DNA from: Zygnema cylindricum
Lineage: Eukaryota > Streptophyta > Zygnematophyceae > Zygnematales > Zygnemataceae
NCBI GenBank assembly: GCA_037447655.1
Contig: JBBHKE010002966.1
Location: forward strand, 70,165 to 134,164
Length of the DNA: 64,000 bases
Reading direction: 5' to 3'
Numbering within the stretch: the first letter of the stretch is position 1; each line of letters begins with the position of its first letter. Below are positions 54,910 to 64,000 of this stretch, in pieces. The notes beneath the pieces were generated by a model. That model was not told where the DNA came from and made no database searches. It saw only the letters and a program-made list of their open reading frames with translations. A program made the position numbers and the translations under genes.

Positions 54910-55740
54910 TAAGTCAAAGAAGCCATGGGAAATGGGAGGGTGAGAGGAAGAGAAAACGTGGGAGAGGAAAAGGAACCATGTGGGATGGATGGGGAAATTG
55001 GTAGTGGGCCAGAATAGAACATAAAGTTTGATGCCGGAAAAGAAGGGGGGGGGGAAGGGAGAGGGGAGAGGGGGGAGGGGGGAGGGGAGGGGAGGGGGGG
55101 GGGGAGAGGGGGAAGGAGAGGGTTCTAAGTATCGTTTTTGGGTGTGTAAGGGGTATAGGGGAGAGGAGGGGGGGGGGGGGGGGGGGGAGGGGAGGGTAAA
55201 GTAATGTTTGTTTGATGTTTTTTTTTTTTTTTTTTTTTCTAAGTTATTGTGTTTGTGTGTGTGTGTGTGTGTGCGCGCGTTAGGTGCGTATGATTTTCGG
55301 AACTCGCTATATGGGGGGATGGGGAGTCAATCGTTTTAAGGGGAAAAGGGGGGGGGAGTTAGTAATGACCTAGGGGGTTCACACCTGTGGTTTCGCTAAT
55401 GTGCGTGCGGTTGGCAGCAGCCGCAGCAGGCCAGATCCAAAGGTAGACGATTACGGGGAGTAGATCCTGTCGCGTAGTGAAGGAGGAAAGTACAACATAG
55501 CGTAGATCCAGAGGTTCATGATTACGAGGAGTAGATTCGCTGTTTGGGCGGTACTTGAACTAAAATCACCCCCTCGAGGTGATTTTGGATGAAGTTTTTT
55601 TTTGGGCTGGATTCTCTTGCCCGGGGGTTGAAAAGGGGAAAACGCCAAAATGCGTTCACATAACGACAAACACCCAGTACATCCAAAGTATGAATTGACG
55701 TTCACTTTACTCTGTTAAAAATGATTTTCTCGTTTGGCTA
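54910..55740. other. Possible LINE 5' region with low-complexity tracts
   Basis: Includes a 150-bp G-rich tract, a T-run (55218-55238), a GT/GC run (about 55249-55280) and a pair of 71-bp-spaced repeats (GATTACGGGGAGTAGAT at 55449, GATTACGAGGAGTAGAT at 55520). No gene seen. It may be the untranslated 5' end of LINE M, but its boundary is unclear. Confidence 0.5.
55045..55197 (+). repeat. G-rich tract
   Basis: About 150 bp, almost only G with A spacers, many runs of four or more G on the plus strand. Strong G-quadruplex potential. Confidence 0.93.
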
Positions 55741-57536
55741 AAGTTTTTTTCAAAGTTCCCTGAATTTTAGGGCAAAAAGACAGAGAAAAGTATGTACTTT
55801 AATACATGGGGACATACCCTAACAGTCTGTCATTTAACTAAACAACCACTTCATTTGACTTTTTCACCTTCATTTGACCTTTATTCCATTTCTGTACTCA
55901 AATGGTGCCATGACTCCCTTATTAAGGTTACCTTTCAATGTCGAGTCCACTATTAACCATTAAAACAAATGAGTGAACCATTTGAAGCATTGTATGATTG
56001 CTGTATTCACCAAGGGGTTTTATGGGTTTTTTAGAGTTTCCTATGGGGGTCGTCAAAACTCCAAAATCGTGTATTTAATTTCAACCAAAGTAAAACTTGT
56101 ATACGAAATATTTAAGTCAAACTCATGGAAAGTGCATAGCAAAGTAAATCTAATATGGATAAAAAACCTAATATATACACGGTACACATCTCAGGATTTC
56201 ATTTGCTAACTAACCCCGACCCCCTTGCACCAAAACAAATTAAATAAAGAAGAAAAAGTTGACATCAAGATGCTATTTCAGTCGGATCAATAGACTGGTA
56301 CTTCATAATCAACATTAAATACCCAATCATAAAAAAAACAAAAAAAACGGAAAACAAAAACGTTTGTCAACGACCATACCCGTAAAAGAGTGCCAGACTG
56401 AAAAAGGACTATTTTGACATTCCCATCATTCAAAAACTAAAAGAACCCGTAAAAAAATACTTCCATTTAAAAAACCCTTATTTGAATGCTTATCGAAACT
56501 CAACTTTCCCGAAGAGCCCCTCCATAGAGGAGAAATTGTTACTTTTTTGAGAGCAAAATCAGATAGAAAACATAAGAAAAAAAATTCAAAACTCGAATTC
56601 AAATCTCAGCATATCCGATAACCTCTCTTACCCTTCTTAATAAGCTTCCGGAAGTTTTAGGCGAATGATTTGAAAGTAACTAACCCTAAAAACTCAAACC
56701 CTTCGACACTGATCCTCCCACTGCTTACAACCTTTCCTATTTTGGTAACCCGATGGTTAGGCATTAACCTAGACTTGAAACGGAGAGGAGGGAGGAAGGA
56801 GGACGAGGGAGGAGGGAGGAGGGAGGAGGGAGGAGGAGGGAGGAGGTGGGAGGAGGAAGTGGGAGGAGGGAGGAGGAGGGGTTGAGGGGGCTGTGACAAT
56901 TGAGTTCTCCCACTTACCAGGCAAAAATCCCTCATGGTAAAAGGATAGAAACAGAAAAGAGAGGGAGAGGCATGAGAAGAGGGAGGGGAGATATAGGAGT
57001 AAATTAGGTTGACAGGGTGAGATGTGGAGAGAAAAAAAAGAAGTATGAGACAACGACAGAGGGGAAAGGAGGGGAAGAAGAGGACGTTTGACATACAGAT
57101 ATGTATAGAGCGAGGGAGAGACGGAGGGAGACAGGAATAAAGACGGAGAGATAGATGGAGCTAGACAGGGAGGGGGAGAGGGAAAGAAGGAAAGAGGGAA
57201 AGAGAAATTGATCTTGCAGACAAGTGCCCAATCATCTAGTGATTCGGTGATTTAAAAGATCACACACCATAACAGCACCAAAACCCTAAATTGTTTTACT
57301 CTCCTATTGGACGCTAGTTAAAGCCGATGTGATTTCAGGAGCACTTCAAATCCTACGTCTCTTAACTACAAAGAGGAACATAAAAGTACATTTTGTTTCA
57401 ATAGGTAATATGGTAGCGCCTTTAGATACACTCAACTAAGCTGTGGAGTAAAAAGAAGAGTGCCAAAAATGGTAGAGACGCAGAAACTGGAAAAATTGAC
57501 CATCCCGGTTTTCAGGGAGGAGTCGAACAAAAACAG
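55741..57536. other. Intergenic DNA downstream of the phosphatase
   Basis: AT-rich, no recognisable gene or repeat family except a purine-rich microsatellite (56786-56883) and an A/G-rich stretch to about 57210. Short frames here are low-complexity shadows. The 3' UTR of the minus-strand phosphatase should lie just left of 57537. Confidence 0.6.
56786..56883 (+). repeat. (GAGGGAG)n purine microsatellite
   Basis: About 100 bp of imperfect GGAGGGA repeats; predicted Glu/Gly or Pro/Ser reading frames across it are artefacts. Confidence 0.93.
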
Positions 57537-60227
57537 TTATGGTATTAGTGTGGATGCGGAAGAGGTATGGAAAGTGTGTCCAAAAGTGATGATCAAAATG
57601 GTGACATCATCGTGGTATTTTCGTCGTCGTCCAAGTGGAACTGCTTTCAGCTCCTCAAGAGTTAATCCTACAATTTGCAAACAATATTCACCAATTAAAA
57701 TCCATTTTCAAACAATAACAACAGGATCTCTAAAAATGGAATTAGGTCTTGAAGTGGATGGACGAGAGTCTAAAAGTGGAGTCTAAAAGTCCTGACCTTT
57801 TATAACTCAACAACAACCAAGTCAATCAACAACACAACAGCAAGACAACAACAGTTCTCCAAAATATGTTTCTAAAATATGTTTCATGAGTTTCTAAAAT
57901 ATGTAACCCTAAGGACAGCAACAAAAACAATGATTCATTCCTCAAACTGAAACTGCAAATCCATATACCAGGATAGTATAATACGTTCCACAGGTTTTAA
58001 GTGTGTAAAATGAGGAGATACTATATGCTTTCTAGTTCAAACTTCACTGAAGTTCCTATTGAAAACACATAACATATCCCATCCGCAATTTTAAAACTAG
58101 GGTATGTGTCTATTCTCTTACCTCCATGATGTGCCGCCCTAATAAGCAACTGTTCCAATATGTACTTGGCTGGGTCATCTCCAGGATGCTCAGAAATGAA
58201 TCTCCAAACATGGGAGACTACCTCTTCATTGGAAAAGAAGTCAAAAAGTCCATCACTTCCAATTACCACAAATCGATCTTCTTTGCAAACTCGTCGAGCG
58301 GATACATATGGGGTAGAGCTCACATAAGGAGGACTTTCCAAGTCTCTCACACGCATGATTCCCAAAAGAGCGTTGTTGAATTTTGTCTAGAGAAAAAGGA
58401 CGGGAAAAAACGAACAAAAAAGGTTTAGACAAAAGACAGCTTCTACCGTTCACAGGGACAGGACATAATACAGGAAACAACAGATCAGGAACTAGCAACC
58501 ATAAGAGAAGAAAAATCAAGCGGCAAAAGGAATGAAGATGCAAGGAGGACGAGAAGAATCCTCGAGACATAAATAGAAGGGCTATAACTCACATCCTTCA
58601 AATAACCAGCTCCAAATGCCCGGGTGACTCGTAATTTGCCTTTCACTCTCAATCCCACCACAGGACTCGCATCGTCCGGATGTTCTAACAAAAGCCTCAA
58701 TTTTTCCGGCTGTGAATCGACCGTATGGCATTCAGTCAACTGTAACGCATAGAGTTTCTCGTTCTCCGTTTCAACAGCAACAGCATCAGAAGAAAACGGA
58801 GGCGTTTTATTTGTGGCCAAAACCGTTCTACTGTCTCCTAAGTTAATAGTATATAGATCCTGTCCTTGAAGAAGAGTGGCCAAAACACACGATCCCACCA
58901 TAGCCAGATCTGGTCTCTCTTCCATTTCTTGCTCAACCATATCGAGAAACTCAGTTTCCGTCTGCAAGAGGGACTTTTTGAGCCCGGCTAAAACCGCTTG
59001 CCTAAAAGCCTCACCTTCCACCAGGTCCTCTGTCTCCTTTCTCTCCTCACTCTCTTCTGCCCATTCTTTCCCTCCAGATGGACTTGCTTTCCTGTCCTCC
59101 CCATCGTCCAGCCTTTCTGAAACTTTCTCCGCCATAGCAAAAGCGGCAAAACTGTCGCGTCCCGCATATTCGTTCCATTCTTCCCTCGCCTTCCCTCTCG
59201 CCCCTAGACTTAACTTCTCCTGTCCTTTGCTAAACCAACTCCTCTTCTTACCTGCCTCATCCAGGGACCACTCTCTCTCCATTTCCTCCCTTCTCTCTTC
59301 CTCCCCCACTAGCAATCTCAAGTTTCTCATCACACATCCGTACAAATTTGCTGCAAGATAATCTGCCGCATCTCTCCCATTAAACCCGTCGTAAACGGCG
59401 CAGTACAACCATCCGTCTTCTTCTGAACAGACAGCTTGAACCCTATCCTCTCCCGCCGGTCCCCCGGCCATTTTTAGGTTACAAGTCTCCATAAGAACAG
59501 TTTCCATGGGAGTCGGAGCACTAAGAGAAATCTTCCACTCGAGAGGTACGTTCGTGGGAGGACTGGCAGAAGACGAGGCTGAGGACGGGTCGTGTAACAT
59601 GTAAACACCACTGCTTCCGGAACTGCTAACGGAACTCGGTAAAAAGCTGTTGATTCTCCGGAAATTCCGAGGGGAATCGAGTCCCGGGAGGACAATACCT
59701 CCAATTGTATTATTGTTAAGAGTCGTATTTGCAAGAGTCGCGTTCGCACACATAGCGGCCACAGAAAGGCCGGAAAAGGAGGAGCTTCTGGACTGTCTCC
59801 TCCAAGAATTCCCTTTTCTAAATTCATTAACAGGCAACATTATTGTGGGACATTCCCCCATACCTTCTTCTTTCTCCCAAATATTTGCCCCACTGGTTTC
59901 TTTCAAATGATCACCATTTTGATCGAATTGATATTCAAAGCTAATACTTAGCTCCTCTTCCTCACTATCATCAGCCCCCCATCGTGTCTCTCCCCCTGTC
60001 ACGTCTTCCCTTTTGGACTCGTTCTTCATATCGATGTTCCTCTCCCCTCTCAGCTTCAGCCCATTCTTCTTCCTGCCTGAAGGAGAAGTGGTTTCCTTTC
60101 CTTCTCCACCATTTTGGCCCCTTAACATAGAATCAGTACTTCTCTTCCCTTTACTCCAGACTGAGGGTCCATCATATCCACTCATCCGTGGGGATAACCC
60201 CGTTCCTCCCGAGAAAGATCCTCCCAT
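57537..60227 (-). CDS. POLTERGEIST-like protein phosphatase 2C (3 exons, 676 aa)
   Basis: Mg/Mn-dependent Ser/Thr phosphatase of plant PP2C clade C. Known members act at the plasma membrane in receptor-kinase and stem-cell signalling. Exons by junction reading: 60227-58593, 58386-58122, 57667-57537; introns of 206 and 454 bp with GT...AG ends (donors GTGAGT, GTAAGAG; acceptors CTCTAG, TTGTAG). Frames join in phase to 677 codons including the stop. The N-terminal 250 residues are a low-complexity regulatory region with MGGSFSGG at the start, where Gly2 could be myristoylated. Catalytic part: GPAGEDRVQ (257-265), YDGFNG (279-284, metal Asp), GSCVLATLLQ (445-), GDSR (464-467), VTRAFGAGYLKD (534-545), VIGSDGLFDFF (586-596, metal Asp) and KYHDDVTILII (650-660, metal Asp). 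An insertion at about 310-410 matches the long insert usual in this clade. No defect is visible. Confidence 0.93.
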
Positions 60228-60301
60228 TCTATTAAAACCCTAGCAGTTATATTAAACCCTCTCCTCTCACAGAGGCCTGTGTATGTATCCTGCTTTGAAA
60301 C

Positions 60302-60308
60302 ATTTATA
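60302..60308 (-). promoter_or_regulatory. TATA-like element upstream of the phosphatase
   Basis: TATAAAT on the minus strand, 75 bp before the ATG. It would give a short leader. Position is the only support. Confidence 0.3.
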
Positions 60309-61959
60309 TTATTGCTTACCCTTTACAAATGGGAAACCCAGATCGTACCCTATTTAGTATTGTCACACTATTTATTGCAGCCAGAGATTCCCTCTCGCAT
60401 GATTCACAAATAAGCTCTGACAATCCGAAACAAAAGTACTCAAAAAAGTACAAAAAGTATGTTTATTCGGCGTCTTCGACTGCATTTATAACCCCAGGAA
60501 GTTGAAAGTACATTTAATATCAGAACCTTGTTTCAGTTTGAGGTGGTTTTAAACAGTTCGAAAGAACCAGAGACGAGAAGCGATATACAAAAATATCACA
60601 CAATCGTTCTTTTTTTCTGCAAAAGATGTAAAGACAAATAAAAAGAGCCATTAAGATTTCCGTAAAGTCTTTGGGTAAAAATTTAGTACAGTTTTCTGTA
60701 ATTTTTCTGTGAAGTTTTTCCGCAAAATTTTTCTGTAAAGTTCTCGGAGTCCGGATACATTTGCTCCTTAAAAAAGAACTACTTTTGCTTACAGGGATTA
60801 TGTTTTTAGCATTTTTGAAAGGAACATCATTTTAAATGTATAGTTATCAGTTATCACTCATAAAATCAGATAATGCGACAGAAATTAATTTATAAACTCA
60901 TATTGGTTGACTGCTGTGATAATTGAACTCGACCAGAAGTTTTGCAAATAACAGAGGTCAACATTTTTTTCTGTTGTCAGTTTTAAGTCACAAACATTTC
61001 TCAGAATTTCTCAAATTGGAAACTGGTAACATCCATGAAAAAAAAAAAAAAACGAGTGAAGAAGTGTGAAAAAGGGAAAAAGTGAAAAAGTGAAAAAGTT
61101 GACATGCGATATTCGACAGATTGAAGAGATTGTTGTGTACCTAAAATCAGTGAAAATTTGAGATGAAATTACAGAAAAATTATTAATGAAAAAAAAACCA
61201 AATGCATCAGTTCATTTCATTTTCGATGAAGTGTGATTCATTTATTTTCAAATATTCGTCAAATTTGCAAAAAATACCGACTCTGTAAAAAACTAGTATT
61301 GCAGTCAGTAAACAAAACAATGAATTTGAAGTTCAAACTTTTACAGATTAGTACAAACATAATAAAAACACAATAAAAACGTGACAAAAAACGAGATGTG
61401 TTCCTTTCTTCGTCTAAAAATCAGTTGAAAAATTTTATAACTCCTTCTGTGACAGTTTCTATAACTCATTCCGGAAAAAATCTCTCTCTCAAAAAAAAAA
61501 AAAAGCGGGAGTAAAAAACGACACCACCTATGACAAATGTCCTTTAAAAATAACTTAGAAAAACAATCCAAACTCAAATTTCGTTTTTTAGCATTCAAAA
61601 GTTGCTTGCAGAAACAAAAACAGCAGTAAAAAACAAATAAGAAGGAAAATATAGGTACAACTCCTCCATATTATCTAGTTTTACTTGGTTTCAAATCTTA
61701 CCGAAAAAAGTGCAGACCAAAAAAAAGTCAACAACTTCAAATCCTCTGATTGCAGAAATAGTAAATAATGAAACGAAGGAAGAAAAGCTTTACAAAAACT
61801 TAAAAAAAAACGTAAAAACAATGAGAGAAGAAAGTACAGTACTGCAGTCTCTTTTTTTTTTCCTGCTAATGAGATCAATATTCAATAGCATCTACAGTAG
61901 CTTTAGGTCAAACTTCGAAACATGCAGAAGAATAAGAAGAGACATGCGACAGTACGATC

Positions 61960-62170
61960 ACTGCGGTGAGCTACAGTACAGTACGGTTTACCGTACTATT
62001 TTACAATATTAACCTACAATAGTACAGTACCGTACAATCATGTGATTTATGTCCTTTTAGGATTAAAACTTTTTCGTCCAGTAGGATATCTCCGAGTATG
62101 CTGATACGGAAACTGCAGTGCATTACAGTACAGTACAGTAAATACTGTACATTACAGTACAGTACTGTAA
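61960..62170. repeat. ACAGT/ACTGT pentamer clusters
   Basis: Repeated CAGTA/TACTG words, for example TACAGTACAGTACAGTA, TACTGTACATTACAG and a GTACGG/CCGTAC pair near 61980-62035. They form several overlapping inverted repeats. The same words recur at about 63340-63410 and 63600-63615. Confidence 0.8.
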
Positions 62171-62894
62171 TGAAATAAAGTGAATCATCAAATATCGTAC
62201 GATATTGGGGCAAGCGTGCCATGTCAAAGAATCCTTCTGTCAGGATTGACACAATTTCCGTACATTGAAAATTGGCTACAAAGTACAATCTTTCCGGACT
62301 GGTCATTAATGCGCCCCAGCCTCCCAGTGAACAAAAACGAAGGGCACATGTTCATTGTAACGGAGAGTCCCTCGTTACGTTTGTCGTAGGTAATAATGGT
62401 TCAAATTACACAATCCTATTGGTTGAATTTTATGTTTGAGAGCGAAAAGTGCTCCCAGGTCCGTTAACTAATTAGGCTAACGAAGGGCTCTCCGCCTCTC
62501 CGTTACAAATTGGACATTTGCCCTAAAATACTCATAGAGCGAAAATGGACACGAGCCAGTGAAAGATTAATAGAAAAACGACAAATCGAAAACAAAATAG
62601 TTGCCGATTTGATATGCTTGTAATTTTGACTTTTTGGGAGTATGATGCAATATTCTGGACGCGTTCAGTGAGATCACACTGAGATGACACACTGACACCT
62701 GGCAGTGGTTCAATGGACGCTGCCTCTGCAAGCTCACTTTCTGATTTTTGTGGCGGAGCACTACGAGCCTACAATCACGTACTTCACTCTTTCCTTTTTT
62801 CGCTGACCGGTTAACCGAGTCCACGTATTACAATCTCAATGGCGGTACTTTACCCCTTCATCCCAGTGAATAGGTCACTGAATCAACCAATCAG

Positions 62895-63310
62895 AGCCAG
62901 TTTCGAAACCCGTGTCTGGTTTCACAATCTCTGCTATTGGCTGCTTCAAATTCCTTTCACTTGAGTTAAAGTTTAAAGTTTCCCCACTCGACACATGTAC
63001 GGCAATTCCATCGTAGGTGATTATTTGAAAAATTTGGCTGCTAACAAAATTTGTCGTATCTGGCCGCAACCGTATTTACCAACCTTTCCTTTCAAAATTC
63101 AAACAAAGTACGCGATCGTAGATTTTCAGCGCCCAATGGCGGTGTATGCTGGCGCAGCTAAGCCTAGATTCTAGGCATTTGAAATGGGAGGTCGTACGGC
63201 CACACCTTAGATCTGATATAGACACAGCGAATGTTTGTTTCTTGACTTTTGTACAGGCTGACCCGCCATCAACCAAGAAATATGTACGGGTACCAGCTGG
63301 CAGGCAATCT
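62895..63310. promoter_or_regulatory. CCAAT-rich, promoter-like segment
   Basis: AACCAATCAG near 62886, GCTATTGGC (reverse CCAAT) near 62934, GCGCCCAATGG near 63130, and GC content above the surroundings. The motifs face both ways. No adjoining gene could be identified, so this is only a suggestion. Confidence 0.25.
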
Positions 63311-63828
63311 TAGCTGCCCGGATGTTTTGCCATTGAAACCTAGAGTACTGTACTGAATCTGTATTAAATAACTGCTCAAACTACAGTACAGTACTGTACT
63401 GTACACCTTGAATCGTTATTAGCGTATAGAAATTATTAGTGTAAAGAAAAAATTAGCGTCATTCATTATAATTTAGTTCCAGGAGACGTGGCAGATTATG
63501 GTACACGTCCTTAAATAGTGTAGTTTATTATATTTAAGGTATCAATGTAAAAATTTTAGGGTGCCGATATAGCGTACATAAGGTTAATAACGATTCACGG
63601 TGTACTGTACTGTAGTGGGATTGACACTAATAATGACGTATCTATATTAGCGTAGAGTAGAAAATAAAATTATTAATTCTATTCCGGGTTCGAGGGTCAA
63701 AATAAAAAGGCGCTGAATTAGCGTTATCGACATTATAGCGATTCACGATCTAATTTTGTTTTTTTCCTACATGACTACAAATGACGTATGTGCAAAACAA
63801 CAAATAACATCATTTTAGACCACAGCGC

Positions 63829-63995
63829 CACGTGTTTTTTTTAGCCAGTTGCGAAATTTGCCGGGACAAAATATTTGCGATTCAAATTCTTGTCACCTGT
63901 CAGAAAAACAAATCTGAAAAAAATATCCGGTAGCCACGCGCAGCCGAACGGAGAGGCACTATATACAGCTTTCGGTTCAAGTCGCCACGTGTTTT
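63829..63995 (+). promoter_or_regulatory. Two G-box motifs around a TATA-like word
   Basis: GCCACGTGTTTTT at about 63828 and 63984 with CTATATACA near 63959. CACGTG is a common plant transcription-factor site. This may belong to a gene beyond the right edge. Confidence 0.3.
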
Positions 63996-64000
63996 TCGCA

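Larger units (their letters stand above)
60309..64000. other. AT-rich region with no recognised gene
   Basis: No frame longer than about 100 codons and none with a recognisable domain. Holds clusters of CAGTA/TACTG words, TATA- and CCAAT-rich segments, and two copies of GCCACGTGTTTTT. A gene may start to the right of the window. Confidence 0.55.

Noticed and set aside
56670-57094. Pro/Ser- or Glu/Gly-rich small proteins at the purine microsatellite
   Set aside because: Low-complexity translation of GGAGGGA repeats in several frames at once.
58876-59361. 161-codon plus-strand frame over the phosphatase
   Set aside because: Antisense shadow of PP2C exon 1.
62001-62306. 101-codon frame in the CAGTA-rich region
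   Set aside because: No homology, covers repeat words and has no supporting promoter or splice context.

Overview
The window is a plant-lineage nuclear contig made almost entirely of nested retrotransposons, with one clear host gene near its right end. The host gene (57537-60227, minus strand, three exons) encodes a POLTERGEIST/PLL-type PP2C phosphatase, a family of land plants and their algal relatives. That gene, the Ty1/copia and Ty3/gypsy load and the tRNA-primer match point to a streptophyte: a charophyte alga or an early-diverging land plant. The species cannot be fixed from the sequence. Two assembly gaps are present (637-1447 and a 10-N spacer at 16491-16500).

Layout. 1-1646: AT-rich flank, gap, GA microsatellite. 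1647-16050: copia element B, split by copia A (1920-9529, itself holding a solo LTR) and by solo LTR C (12170-13195). 16051-17987: LTR pieces around a small unassigned stretch. 17988-30751: minus-strand gypsy fragment F, split inside gag by copia G (19644-26838), which carries a solo LTR of another copia family (22003-22740). 30752-35060: minus-strand copia K, cut at its protease by F and in gag by a solo LTR (31208-33316) that holds another solo LTR (31821-32857). 35061-35770: LTR piece. 36650 to about 55 kb: a decayed minus-strand LINE split by young copia derivative L (37096-41467, duplication GAAAA) and by gypsy E (43170-53775, duplication CACT). Removing E rejoins the LINE reading frame, and removing G rejoins the gypsy gag. 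55-57.5 kb: G-rich and purine-rich low-complexity DNA. 57.5-60.2 kb: the phosphatase. 60.3-64 kb: AT-rich DNA with CAGTA-type palindromic repeats and promoter-like motifs.

Most notable. Gypsy E carries a decayed cytosine-C5 DNA methyltransferase domain (motif I region, PCQG, ENV, HRVRAY) directly after its protease. Element L is a very young two-LTR element whose single long frame fuses a complete gag with in-frame-deleted scraps of RT/RNase H. All copia elements here whose 5' internal end survives use a primer site matching the anticodon arm of initiator tRNA-Met (half-tRNA priming), and their gag start codon lies inside the 5' LTR, so the primer site is coding. Every autonomous element is broken; L is the youngest and the best candidate for recent mobilisation in trans.
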